Positions 53,399-62,297 of a DNA stretch of 64,000 nt are shown here, in pieces (the stretch's first letter is position 1; each line of letters opens with the position of its first letter). A program made the position numbers and the translations under genes. The notes under the pieces are model-generated. The model ran no database searches, was not told the DNA's origin, and saw nothing but the letters and a program-made list of their open reading frames with translations. This DNA comes from Rummeliibacillus pycnus_A (GTDB lineage: Bacteria > Bacillota > Bacilli > Bacillales_A > Planococcaceae), in the NCBI RefSeq assembly GCF_044359855.1, contig NZ_CP132291.1, forward strand, positions 1,798,001 to 1,862,000. The letters are read 5' to 3'.

Positions 53399-54790
53399 TT
53401 ATAACTCCTCTATTAATGGTATTTGTATCGTTACGATTGTTCCAATACCTAATTCGCTAGTAATATGCCAAGTTCCTTTATGATATTTTACGAGTTGATC
53501 TACAATAGAAAGCCCTAAGCCACTACCACCATCACTTCTACTGCGTGCTTTATTGACTCGATAAAATCTTTCGGCAATATGTGGCATGTCTTCTTCTGGA
53601 ATCCCAATGCCATGGTCTTGTATGGTAAGGATAGCAAGATTCCCTTCTCTTTTGGCACTCATGATAATTTCCGTCTTTTCTTCTGAATAACGAAGAGCGT
53701 TTTCAAGTAAATTGATCAAAATTTGCTGTACTTTTTCTTCATCAGCATTTATGATAATTTCTTCATCTATATCTGTGCGTAAAGTGATTGCCTTTTGATT
53801 CACTTGTTGCTCTGTAATATGAACCACTTCGCGCATAGTTTCAGCTAATGGTAAGGGATATAAAGTAACAGTATCAGTTTGATTGACAGCTCTTGATAAT
53901 TGTAGAAGCTCGTTCGTCAATTTTTCCAAGCGATTTGCTTCACGTACGATTAAAGCTAATGTTTCTTGTCTTTGTGACTCTTCGATATAACCATGTTCTA
54001 ATGCCTCACCATAGCCTTTTACATAACTAATCGGTGTCCGTAATTCATGGGAAACTGTAGCCAAGAATAGCTTTTGCTCCTCGTCCTCTTGCTGAATCGA
54101 TGTAGCCATCTTATTAAAGGTTTGAGCAAGCTGACCAATTTCATTTTTAGAATTCACTTCAACGCGCGTTTCATAATCACCCACTGCCATTTTTTCTGCT
54201 GCATTTTGTAAATCTTTTAATGGTTTCATAATATGTTTTATTCCTTTAAATACGCCAATACCAATTAAAAATATGAAAATTACTGCACTACCTAATAAAA
54301 TTAAGACTTCTTTTGAAGCCATTTCTGTTATTTTAGCAAGTGGAAAATAAATATAGATAATTCCTTCTAGTCGATTATGATCTGTTAAAGGGATGATAGC
54401 TGAAATCACTTGACGATCAAAGCGCTTTTCATACCCTTTTTTTGTAATCGTCTTTCCTTTTAAAAGTTGCTCTCTTTCATCTGGCCCAATTAAAGTATCA
54501 TAATCGATATCAAATGGTACGCAAGCACTTAACTCTCTAGGATTCCGAACCGCAAATACATTGACGTTTGAATAGGAATTATAGTGGTCAATTTTGTTGA
54601 TAAAATCATCCGTTACTTTTCCACCATCATACATTGTTGACAACTTTTCACCAATTTCAACCATCGAATTTTCAGCATCTTTTACATAAAGTCCTTCGTA
54701 AAGGAAATTTGTAAGAACATACATGAATACTACAGTGATAGCCAAAAATGCTACAATTATCACCCAAATTCTTGTAGATAATTTCGTCAT
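53399..54790 (-). CDS. Sensor histidine kinase of the hemY-side operon
   Basis: 463 residues. Helices at about 8-30 and 157-180 flank an extracytoplasmic sensor region of about 125 residues. HAMP is at about 180-232. Phospho-acceptor His248 is in ATVSHELRTPISY; the ATPase domain has NLLENALRYS, DHGIGIPEED and GGSGLGLSIV. ATG 54790 overlaps the regulator stop (ATGA). The signal is unknown; the flanking lipoproteins are candidate accessory sensors. Confidence 0.92.
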   Translation of the reverse strand: MTKLSTRIWVIIVAFLAITVVFMYVLTNFLYEGLYVKDAENSMVEIGEKLSTMYDGGKVTDDFINKIDHYNSYSNVNVFAVRNPRELSACVPFDIDYDTLIGPDEREQLLKGKTITKKGYEKRFDRQVISAIIPLTDHNRLEGIIYIYFPLAKITEMASKEVLILLGSAVIFIFLIGIGVFKGIKHIMKPLKDLQNAAEKMAVGDYETRVEVNSKNEIGQLAQTFNKMATSIQQEDEEQKLFLATVSHELRTPISYVKGYGEALEHGYIEESQRQETLALIVREANRLEKLTNELLQLSRAVNQTDTVTLYPLPLAETMREVVHITEQQVNQKAITLRTDIDEEIIINADEEKVQQILINLLENALRYSEEKTEIIMSAKREGNLAILTIQDHGIGIPEEDMPHIAERFYRVNKARSRSDGGSGLGLSIVDQLVKYHKGTWHITSELGIGTIVTIQIPLIEEL

Positions 54791-55470
54791 TCCGGAACCT
54801 CGAAGCGATAGCCTAGTCCCCAAACCGTGTGTATAAATTGACCAGCCTCATGACCTAGTTTTAATCTCAATGTTTTAATATGTGTATCTACTGTTCTAGT
54901 ACCGCCACTGTAATGTAAACTCCAAATTGTTTCTAATAACTGTTCCCTCGTATAGACAACATTTTCATTGTCCATAAATAAATGTAATAACTCAAATTCC
55001 TTTAATGTTAATGGAATGACTTTGCCAGATACATACACTTTTCGAGAAATTTCATCTAACTCAATTGAATCTTTTACGAGCAGTTTGTTTGTGACTTCTA
55101 CGACTTCGCCTCTGGTTCTTCTAAGTACAGCTTGAATACGTGCTACTAATTCATTTGAAGTAAATGGTTTTACAACATAATCATCAGCACCAATTGTTAA
55201 TCCTTTTACTTTATCCTCATTGGCATCCCTTGCAGTTAAGAAAATAATAGGTACATCTGATGTTTTTCTAATTTCCGTACACACTTCAAATCCATTCATA
55301 TGTGGCATCATAATATCCAAAATAATTAAGTCTATTTGATGCTCTATTAATGATTTTATTGCTTCAAATCCACCATTTGCTTGGAGTGTTTGAAATCCCG
55401 ATTGGCGTAACATAACATTGATCAGATTTCTCATATCTTGTTCATCATCTACAATAAGTATTGTCGTCAT
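54787..55470 (-). CDS. OmpR-family response regulator
   Basis: 227 residues. Receiver with Asp52 (LIILDIMMP), the acidic pair at 8-9 and Lys near 101 (YVVKPF). The winged helix spans about 130-225 (VDTHIKTLRLKL, GLGYRFE). It overlaps the upstream lipoprotein gene and the downstream kinase gene by ATGA junctions on both sides, implying tight coupling. Target genes cannot be deduced. Confidence 0.93.
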   Translation of the reverse strand: MTTILIVDDEQDMRNLINVMLRQSGFQTLQANGGFEAIKSLIEHQIDLIILDIMMPHMNGFEVCTEIRKTSDVPIIFLTARDANEDKVKGLTIGADDYVVKPFTSNELVARIQAVLRRTRGEVVEVTNKLLVKDSIELDEISRKVYVSGKVIPLTLKEFELLHLFMDNENVVYTREQLLETIWSLHYSGGTRTVDTHIKTLRLKLGHEAGQFIHTVWGLGYRFEVPE

Positions 55471-56438
55471 TCTTCTGTCTCCCTTACTAGCAATTGGAAT
55501 GGACCTTTCCCAACATTAATTGTTTTAGCTATCTTCCCATTTTGTAAAAAATATAAGTGATGGTCATCATAGCCTGCAACTACGACATAGTGTTTAAATA
55601 GATCCAAAGTAAACGGATTAGCTCCAACCTCTAGTTCACGTTTTACTTTTCCATCCAAGGTCACTTCAGAAATTGTACTTTCGCCATGGCTGATCACATA
55701 AACACGATTATCACTTTTCACAAGTCCAACTGGCATCATAGGTAGCTGTATTTGAGATATTTTCTTCCCTGTTCTAAGATCAAATATATCAACTGTTGAA
55801 TTTGGTTTTATACCTTCCCCATGACCGCCAAGCCAAAGCTGATCATCCTTTACCACGACCATTCCGTTAGATGACTTTTCAATGGTCCATTCCTTAAGTG
55901 GTTTTAAACTCTTCGTTTGCAAAATGGAGAGCTTTGTATCTTTATAATTCACGACAATTAGCTGACCATTATGAATCAACATTGACATTGGATAATTGCC
56001 GACTTTTTGTTTAGCCATTAACTTTCCTTGTTCATTATAAGCAGTTACACGATTGGTTTTACCATTAGCTAGATAGATTTGTTTATGTACTTTATCATAG
56101 ATAGCATTTGTAACACCCACTCCAGTATCAATGGAAAATTCCTGCTTACCCGTTGTTAAATTATAAACAGTTGCTTTTTTGAGCTGAAAACCATATAACA
56201 ACATTTGCTGCTGGTTAATCAAAGTAGCACCCGTATATCCTTCATCTAGTTTCCAAGTTTCGAACACTTTACCTTGTTCGTTGATAAAACTGATAGATGG
56301 TGCTTGTATATTAACCGATGCGATAAAATCCTGATTCTTCGGAATGGAAGGGTAAGCCGTCTTCCCGCAACCTCCCAAAATAATTGCAAAACTCAAAAGA
56401 AAGATCATCCAAAACTTTTGCCATCTCACAAGCATCAC
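55467..56438 (-). CDS. YncE-like beta-propeller lipoprotein
   Basis: 323 residues. Signal peptide with lipobox Cys24 (LGGC). The rest reads as a seven-bladed YVTN/YncE-type propeller with repeats such as GNYPMSMLIHNGQLIVVNYK and GANPFTLDLFKHYVVVAGYD. Probably anchored on the outer membrane face, where it could bind a ligand or a partner protein. It is first in an operon with a two-component system and a YtkA-like lipoprotein; ATGA overlap with the regulator gene argues that it is part of the signalling system. Function unknown. Confidence 0.85.
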   Translation of the reverse strand: MMLVRWQKFWMIFLLSFAIILGGCGKTAYPSIPKNQDFIASVNIQAPSISFINEQGKVFETWKLDEGYTGATLINQQQMLLYGFQLKKATVYNLTTGKQEFSIDTGVGVTNAIYDKVHKQIYLANGKTNRVTAYNEQGKLMAKQKVGNYPMSMLIHNGQLIVVNYKDTKLSILQTKSLKPLKEWTIEKSSNGMVVVKDDQLWLGGHGEGIKPNSTVDIFDLRTGKKISQIQLPMMPVGLVKSDNRVYVISHGESTISEVTLDGKVKRELEVGANPFTLDLFKHYVVVAGYDDHHLYFLQNGKIAKTINVGKGPFQLLVRETEE

Positions 56439-56586
56439 CCCCTTATCCTATTTTACAGTGAATTTGTGAAAAATAAATGAAGTACAATTAGGAAGATTGT
56501 GAACAATTGGACTTAGTTTTTTGATCTAAATACACCATAAAGACGATCAATCATAAACCTTTGAATAGTTGACTAGATGTTGTTTA

Positions 56587-56679
56587 GCGCTACTCGGAAG
56601 CTTATTAGCACTACCCAAACTGGCATTGGCACTACTTAGGGTTTCATCAGCACCACTCAACCTAGCATCGGCGCTATCC
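56587..56679. repeat. 21-bp minisatellite array
   Basis: Four full units at 56587, 56608, 56629 and 56650 plus a partial fifth at 56671. Each starts G-C-(A/G)-C-(T/C)-A-C. The shared ACTGGCATTG segment links the array to 19110-19151. It lies between the propeller gene and hemY, outside any plausible gene. Confidence 0.75.
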
Positions 56680-56691
56680 TTTTAATATAAA

Positions 56692-56719
56692 AACTCCATC
56701 TCTTGCTAGAGATAGAGTT
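56692..56719 (-). terminator. Terminator overlapping the hemY stop
   Basis: AACTCCATCTCT (56692-56703) pairs with AGAGATAGAGTT (56708-56719) with one mismatch; U-rich RNA follows. The hemY stop codon lies inside the stem and loop. Confidence 0.75.
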
Positions 56720-58133
56720 CTGTTTGAAATATAGAGGCTAATACTTCTGTTGCTGCTTTTTCTCCTTGTACGATACAATCATTCAGGCTGATGCCTTCAT
56801 AGGAATTCCCTGCTAGTCGAATAGTTGGATAAGCTGCATGTAATTCTTTTTTTGCTTGTTCCACCCTTTTCCAATGTCCGATTGTATACTGCGGCATCGA
56901 ATCTTTGAAGCGAGATACAATTGTATTAATTGGTTTCTCATCTATTTTCAACATACCTTGTAAATCTTGTAATACTACTTTTTCAATCTCATTGTCTGAT
57001 AATTCAACGATGGATTCATCTCCCGAACGACCTACATAACTTTTCAGCACAGCGCAATCTTCTGGTATAGCATGGGGCCATTTACGATGGGTAAGAGAAC
57101 ATGCTGTAATCGAATAATCACTATTACGTGAGACAACAAATCCATCACCATCAAACTTTTTCTTTATGGCACTATCTGAAAAGATCATCGATACAGCCGC
57201 AACCGTCTTGACAGGTATATCAAGCAAGCTTTTCAAAAGTCCTTCATGTCTAAATAGCTTTGTAGCTACATGATGAGGAGTAGCTACAATGACACCATCA
57301 ACAGGAATGGAGTTTTGATTGTTTAATAGTAAGATAATTTTATCCTGCACTTTTGAAATACTTTCAACTCGAACGCCTTTATAAATGACCGCCATTTCTA
57401 ACGACTTTTCTAAAGCGAAAATTAAACTTTCTAAACCATGTTTAAATGTTCTAGAAGTACTTTCAAGCGTGCCTTCTTTTAGTTGTGAATTTTCCTTTTG
57501 AATTCCCCTGATTACACTACGATGCTTTAGACAGGCTTCAGCAAGATTTGGGAGTGTTTCATGCAAGCTTAATTGATCGATATCACCTGAATAAACACCT
57601 GATACAACAGGTTCGATTAAGTTTTCAACGACTTCCTCTCCAAATCGTTTGCGCAAAAATCCCCCTAATGATTGATCTTCTTTTACGTTGGATGGAGGTA
57701 ATAATAAGTCACAAGCGGCCCTTACTTTGCCACTCCAAGAAATAATATCTGATTTAGCAAAGGGTATAATTTCAGTAGGTATACCTAAAATTGAGCCATC
57801 CGGAATTGGAGATAGTTGCTTATTAATAGCTACATAAGTTTTACCAGGCACTTTACTGATAATCTGATCTTCCATTCCTAGCTGCTTTGCTAATTCCTCA
57901 ATTACTCGCTCTTGATCGAGAAAAGAGTCAGGTCCACGTTCGATGATTAAATTGTCTTTACGTAATGTTTGTATTTTGCCACCTAATCTATGAGTTGCTT
58001 CGATCAGGACAATTTCAAGCGGTAGCTTCTGATCCTTTGCCTGTTGTTGCAAATAGAACGCAGCTGTTAAGCCCGTAATCCCTCCACCGATAACGGCAAC
58101 CCTTCGCTTTTGTTCAGTCACATCAATCATCAC
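56706..58133 (-). CDS. hemY: Coproporphyrinogen III oxidase (HemY/CgoX)
   Basis: 475 residues. The FAD-binding motif VAVIGGGITGLTAAFYL is at about 12-28, and RLGGKIQT with ERGPDSFL follows. In Gram-positives this soluble enzyme oxidises coproporphyrinogen III to coproporphyrin III in the coproporphyrin-dependent pathway. The C-terminal AGNSYEGISLNDCI is the second FAD motif. It follows hemH by 6 bp and ends the hemEHY operon. Confidence 0.95.
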   Translation of the reverse strand: MMIDVTEQKRRVAVIGGGITGLTAAFYLQQQAKDQKLPLEIVLIEATHRLGGKIQTLRKDNLIIERGPDSFLDQERVIEELAKQLGMEDQIISKVPGKTYVAINKQLSPIPDGSILGIPTEIIPFAKSDIISWSGKVRAACDLLLPPSNVKEDQSLGGFLRKRFGEEVVENLIEPVVSGVYSGDIDQLSLHETLPNLAEACLKHRSVIRGIQKENSQLKEGTLESTSRTFKHGLESLIFALEKSLEMAVIYKGVRVESISKVQDKIILLLNNQNSIPVDGVIVATPHHVATKLFRHEGLLKSLLDIPVKTVAAVSMIFSDSAIKKKFDGDGFVVSRNSDYSITACSLTHRKWPHAIPEDCAVLKSYVGRSGDESIVELSDNEIEKVVLQDLQGMLKIDEKPINTIVSRFKDSMPQYTIGHWKRVEQAKKELHAAYPTIRLAGNSYEGISLNDCIVQGEKAATEVLASIFQTELYL

Positions 58134-58139
58134 TTTCTA

Positions 58140-59078
58140 TTAGGCATGGGCTAAAGCTTTTTGTACAACATCTGCCAAAGCGTCTATAAATAATGGATTG
58201 TCATTTGGCATTTTCGGACGGTGGTATTTTGCACCTAATTCTTCACATACTGTTTTACATTCATAATCGTTATCGTAAAGTACTTCTAAATGTTCTGCTA
58301 CGAACCCTACTGGTGTGTAAACAAATGAACGATAGCCTTTGTTGTTATATAGGTCACGTGTTAAATCTTGAACATCTGGTCCAAGCCAAGGGTCTTTTGT
58401 TTGCCCTGCAGATTGCCAGCCAAATTCCATGTTTTTTACACCTGTACGTTGTTGAAGAATTTCAGCTGTTTCGTGTAATTGATCTGCATATGGATCTCCC
58501 ATAGCAATAATTTTTTCAGGAAGAGAATGGGCACAAACAATTAGACAAGCTGTTTCACGCTCTTCATCAGACATAGCTTCAAATTCTGCATTAATCTTCT
58601 CTGTCCAATATTGAAGGAATTTCTCTTCTTTATACCAGCTATCAATTGTGTTGATTGTTAAGTTGCCAAGTTCAGCAGCTTTATCTGTAGCACGAGTGTT
58701 ATAAGATTTAGTTGAGAATGAAGAGAAATGTGGAGCTAAAACAAGTGATACTGCTTCTGTAATGCCGTCTTTATGCATTTGTTCTACGGCATCTTCAATG
58801 AATGGAGCGATATGTTTTAGACCAATATATACTTTATATTCCACTTCATCTTGTACTTCGTTTAGACGAACTTCTAAAGCTTTGGCTTGCTTTTCTGTTG
58901 TTTCAGCAAGAGGTGAAATTCCTCCAATTGCTTGATAACGACTACGTAAGTCTTCAATATGTTCATCACTTGGACGGTGCCCATGGCGAATATGTGTATA
59001 GTAAGGAATTAAATCTGCATCCGTTTTAGGCGTACCATATGCCATAACTAATAAGCCTATTTGTTTTTTCATTTTCAT
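58140..59078 (-). CDS. hemH: Coproporphyrin III ferrochelatase (HemH/CpfC)
   Basis: 312 residues. Metal-site His184 is in CAHSLPEKI and the conserved Glu in VGFVAEHLEVLYDND. The N-terminal LLVMAYGTP is typical. It inserts iron into coproporphyrin III in the cytoplasm. ATG 59078 follows GAGGTG; an in-frame ATG two codons later is equally plausible. It lies 14 bp after hemE. Confidence 0.96.
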   Translation of the reverse strand: MKMKKQIGLLVMAYGTPKTDADLIPYYTHIRHGHRPSDEHIEDLRSRYQAIGGISPLAETTEKQAKALEVRLNEVQDEVEYKVYIGLKHIAPFIEDAVEQMHKDGITEAVSLVLAPHFSSFSTKSYNTRATDKAAELGNLTINTIDSWYKEEKFLQYWTEKINAEFEAMSDEERETACLIVCAHSLPEKIIAMGDPYADQLHETAEILQQRTGVKNMEFGWQSAGQTKDPWLGPDVQDLTRDLYNNKGYRSFVYTPVGFVAEHLEVLYDNDYECKTVCEELGAKYHRPKMPNDNPLFIDALADVVQKALAHA

Positions 59079-59092
59079 GTCACCTCAAAGTA

Positions 59093-60142
59093 TTATGAAT
59101 GCGCTTTTATTTTCTGCGCACTATATTCATGTATTAATGCTGTCAATCGTTTTAAGACATCTGGATCTACAGATGGGAATACGCCATGACCTAAATTGAA
59201 AATATGACCAGGTACTTGCAATCCTAGATCAATAATTTCTTTTGTACGTGCTTCAAGTATTGACCAATCTGCTAGTAATAGCGTAGGATCTAAATTTCCT
59301 TGTACGGGCTTAGTTATCCCCATTGCACGTGCTTCATTGATAGGTAAACGCCAATCTAAACCAACTACATCTACAGGTAGATCTTGCCAATCTAATGCTA
59401 GGTGACTTGCACCAACACCAAATAAGATCATCGGTACACCTTCATCTTTTAACTCATTGAAAATGCGTGCCATAACAGGTTTGATAAAGATATTGTAATC
59501 ACGCTGACTTAGTGCGCCTACCCAAGAATCGAAAATTTGGAACGCTTTTGCACCAGCTTTAATTTGAGCTTTCAAATCTGTAATAATCATATCGCCAAGT
59601 TTATCCATTAAAACAAACCAAGCCTCAGGTTGAGATACCATAAATGATTTTGTTAAAGCATAGTTTTTAGAAGGGCCGCCTTCAATCATATAACTTGCTA
59701 ACGTAAACGGTGCACCTGCAAAGCCAATTAGAGGTACATCTAATTGTTCTTCGGTTAAAAGTTTGATGGTATCAAGTACGAAAGGTACGTGCTCTTCTGG
59801 GTTAAATTCTCTTAGATTTTTTACATCATTTGCTGAGCGAATTGGATTAGATATTACTGGACCTATCCCGCCCTTGATTTTAACGTCAACACCCATGCCT
59901 GGCAGTGGTGTTACGATATCTTTGTATAAAATGGCTGCATCTACACCATAGTTTTGCACTGGTAAATGTGTTACATAAGCACATAATTCAGGTTGATGTG
60001 TAATTTCTTCTAATGAATATTTTTCTTTTATCTTACGATATTCAGGTTGTGAACGACCTGCTTGTCGCATATACCAAACTGGTGTATAGGCTGTCCTTTC
60101 ACCTCGTGCTGCGCGTAATAGCGTATCATTAAATGTTCCCAT
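59093..60142 (-). CDS. hemE: Uroporphyrinogen decarboxylase
   Basis: 349 residues, TIM barrel. The N-terminal signature PVWYMRQAGRSQPEYR near 22-37 has the substrate-binding arginines, and the second signature GFAGAPFTLASYMIEG is near 142. It converts uroporphyrinogen III to coproporphyrinogen III. It is first in hemEHY. ATG 60142 follows AGGACGG. Confidence 0.97.
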   Translation of the reverse strand: MGTFNDTLLRAARGERTAYTPVWYMRQAGRSQPEYRKIKEKYSLEEITHQPELCAYVTHLPVQNYGVDAAILYKDIVTPLPGMGVDVKIKGGIGPVISNPIRSANDVKNLREFNPEEHVPFVLDTIKLLTEEQLDVPLIGFAGAPFTLASYMIEGGPSKNYALTKSFMVSQPEAWFVLMDKLGDMIITDLKAQIKAGAKAFQIFDSWVGALSQRDYNIFIKPVMARIFNELKDEGVPMILFGVGASHLALDWQDLPVDVVGLDWRLPINEARAMGITKPVQGNLDPTLLLADWSILEARTKEIIDLGLQVPGHIFNLGHGVFPSVDPDVLKRLTALIHEYSAQKIKAHS

Positions 60143-60227
60143 GAACAGTAAACCGTCCTTTCATCAATTCAGTAACTACTTAATTCGACATTCATATCCA
60201 TTTTTCATGATAGACGTTTCTTTCTGC

Positions 60228-60256
60228 GTTGTATAGTTCAACGGACTGATTGTCAA
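60228..60256 (-). promoter_or_regulatory. hemEHY promoter
   Basis: TTGACA (60251-60256), 17 bp, TACAAC (60228-60233) on the minus strand; TATACA in the spacer end is an alternative -10. Confidence 0.6.
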
Positions 60257-60289
60257 AAAAATGTATAAAATGATGACATCTTTTTGACA
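60250..60289. promoter_or_regulatory. Inverted repeat in the hemE-hmoB divergent region
   Basis: TTGTCAAAAA (60250-60259) and TTTTTGACAA (60280-60289), perfect 10-bp arms 20 bp apart. The left arm overlaps the hemE -35. Confidence 0.45.
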
Positions 60290-60384
60290 AAGAATCTAAT
60301 TATGATTTTTTCAAATTTAAGAGATATACTATTATTAACTTTCATAGGCAAACTTTATACTTTTGGTTATTCAAGAATATACTG

Positions 60385-60393
60385 TGATACAAT
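60385..60393 (+). promoter_or_regulatory. Extended -10 of hmoB
   Basis: TGATACAAT, an extended -10 about 45 bp before the ATG; the -35 region (TTGGTT) is weak. Confidence 0.4.
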
Positions 60394-60437
60394 CCCTGAT
60401 TTTACCTACAAAAGATGTTATTATAGGAGGAATTTAT

Positions 60438-60950
60438 ATGTTCATATATTTAACTTCAGGAACTCCTGAATTTATGCTGAGCCTACAAAAGAAATATTCA
60501 AAAGAGAAAATGGTTGTATTATACGGTCAAAGTAGCGCTATTTTACTTCATGAATCGGCAAAAAAAAGTGTGTTTTCTACTCCACGAAGCTTTGAAATCA
60601 TTAGAGAAATCAATGAGTTAGATGAACATGGATTTTTTGTTTTAAATCATATTCCTGTTAAAAGTGAAAGTCGTAAATTATTTGAAGATCGTTTTTATGA
60701 TCGAATTCATACAATTGAAGACGAACCAGGCTTTATCGCTTTTCGATTACTACGCCCATTACATGACGAAACCTATATTTCACTTACTGAGTGGAGTGGA
60801 CCTCATTCATATGAGGCATGGAAAGCATCCGGCACATATAAGGAAATTTATGAGAATGATACTAATGGTGTTGATCAGAGTAATATTTTCACAAGTGCTC
60901 CTTATGCTAAAACGTTTATAACAAGTCGTCCCGAAGAAGAAGAGCTATAA
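60438..60950 (+). CDS. hmoB: Heme-degrading monooxygenase HmoB
   Basis: 170 residues. An N-terminal region (about 1-75) precedes an antibiotic-biosynthesis-monooxygenase (ABM/IsdG-type) domain at about 72-165 with EDEPGFIAFRLLRPL and SLTEWSGPHSYEAWKAS. It resembles B. subtilis HmoB (YhgC), which opens heme to release iron. ATG 60438 follows AGGAGG; the frame extends to 60363 without support. It is divergent from hemEHY, as in B. subtilis, so heme synthesis and breakdown are neighbours. Confidence 0.9.
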   Translation: MFIYLTSGTPEFMLSLQKKYSKEKMVVLYGQSSAILLHESAKKSVFSTPRSFEIIREINELDEHGFFVLNHIPVKSESRKLFEDRFYDRIHTIEDEPGFIAFRLLRPLHDETYISLTEWSGPHSYEAWKASGTYKEIYENDTNGVDQSNIFTSAPYAKTFITSRPEEEEL

Positions 60951-60958
60951 TAAATTAT

Positions 60959-60988
60959 AAGTCGAGTGTTTTACTCGGCTTTTTTGTT
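60959..60988 (+). terminator. Terminator after hmoB
   Basis: AAGTCGAGT and ACTCGGCTT arms (one G-T pair), then TTTTTT. Confidence 0.82.
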
Positions 60989-61059
60989 ATACTTGAATTA
61001 TTCTTTAGTACAATTATTCCCTATTAAATTTTTAAAATTTTCAAATAGGAGTGATTAAT

Positions 61060-62250
61060 ATGTCAGTACAGTTATTACAAGCAATTTATAAAGAACTTGA
61101 AGATTCGTTTGAGGAAATGCAAGAAATTCGTCGTTACTTACATATGCACCCTGAAGCTTCTTTTCACGAGTATGAAACGGCAGCATATATTCAGAATTTC
61201 TACACAGAATTAGATATTCCTTTTGAAGCAAATGTTGGTGGTAATGGCGTTGTAGCTCGTCTTACAGGAGGGAAATCCGGAAAAACAGTTGCACTTAGAG
61301 CCGATTTTGATGCTTTAGCTATTCAAGATGAGAAGAAAGTTTCGTATAAATCAACTGTCACTGGCATATCTCATGCTTGCGGTCATGACGGGCATACTGC
61401 AACATTACTTGTGTTAGCAAAAACCTTATGCAAACACCGTTCAGAACTTCCTGGCACATACATTTTCATCCATCAATTTGCTGAAGAAATCGCTCCTGGA
61501 GGCGCTAAACCAATGATTGAAGCTGGTTGCCTAAATGGTGTGGATGCTATTTTCGGTACTCATTTATGGTCACAATTTGACTTAGGCTCCATCCATTATC
61601 GAAGTGGTCCTATGATGGCAGGAGCAGACAAATTTGATATTAAAATTATAGGAAATGGTGGACATGGCGGTGCGCCACATACAACCGTTGATGCCGTTAC
61701 TGTTGGAGCAGATTTAGTCGTCCAATTGCAGCAAATTATTGCTAGACGAATTAACCCAACAGATCCTGCTGTACTAACCATAGGTTCATTCCACTCAGGA
61801 AGTGCGTTTAATATTATTGCCGGAGAAGCGGCTCTTACCGGTACTGTTCGAACATTTGATATTGCCATTCGCGAACAAATTATTGAAGAAATGGAACGAG
61901 TGATTAAAGGAGTCTGCCTTGCAGCAAATGCAGATTATGAGTTTAATTTTTTAAGAGGCTATATCCCACTAATTAATCATGAAAAAGAAACGGCATTCGT
62001 TACTCGTATAGCAAAAACAATTCCGGGTGTAACAGAAATAACTGAAATGGATGCTGTTATGGTAGGGGAAGATTTTGCTTACTATGTTGAGAAAATCCCC
62101 GGTACGTTCTTCTTTACGGGAGCTAAACCGAAAGAAGGTACTGTATACCCTCATCATCATGCAAAATTTGATTTTGCCGAAGAAGCCATGCTAGTTGCTG
62201 CTAAAACACTTGGTACAGCTGCAATCCTTTATCATAATAAAGACGAATGA
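61060..62250 (+). CDS. yhaA: M20 family amidohydrolase (YhaA-like)
   Basis: 396 residues, M20D peptidase fold. Metal ligands are in ACGHDGHTA (Cys and His), QFAEEIAPGG (Glu pair) and GTHLWSQ; a dimerisation domain is at about 185-295. It hydrolyses an N-acyl amino acid or amide; B. subtilis YhaA is related to AmhX and hippurate-hydrolase enzymes. ATG 61060 is chosen over GTG 61051 because AGGAG lies eight bases before the ATG and overlaps the GTG. It stands alone, ended by a bidirectional terminator. Confidence 0.9.
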   Translation: MSVQLLQAIYKELEDSFEEMQEIRRYLHMHPEASFHEYETAAYIQNFYTELDIPFEANVGGNGVVARLTGGKSGKTVALRADFDALAIQDEKKVSYKSTVTGISHACGHDGHTATLLVLAKTLCKHRSELPGTYIFIHQFAEEIAPGGAKPMIEAGCLNGVDAIFGTHLWSQFDLGSIHYRSGPMMAGADKFDIKIIGNGGHGGAPHTTVDAVTVGADLVVQLQQIIARRINPTDPAVLTIGSFHSGSAFNIIAGEAALTGTVRTFDIAIREQIIEEMERVIKGVCLAANADYEFNFLRGYIPLINHEKETAFVTRIAKTIPGVTEITEMDAVMVGEDFAYYVEKIPGTFFFTGAKPKEGTVYPHHHAKFDFAEEAMLVAAKTLGTAAILYHNKDE

Positions 62251-62256
62251 AAAACA

Positions 62257-62295
62257 ATAAGCTATGCATGATAATTTAATCACGCATAGCTTATT
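62257..62295. terminator. Bidirectional terminator between yhaA and EamA gene
   Basis: AATAAGCTATGC and GCATAGCTTATT arms between convergent genes. Confidence 0.82.
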
Positions 62296-62297
62296 TT

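Noticed and set aside
56587..56690. Seven-residue repeat peptide readable on the minus strand of the 21-bp array
   Set aside because: No start codon or ribosome site, and the frame closes shortly before and after; better explained as a minisatellite.
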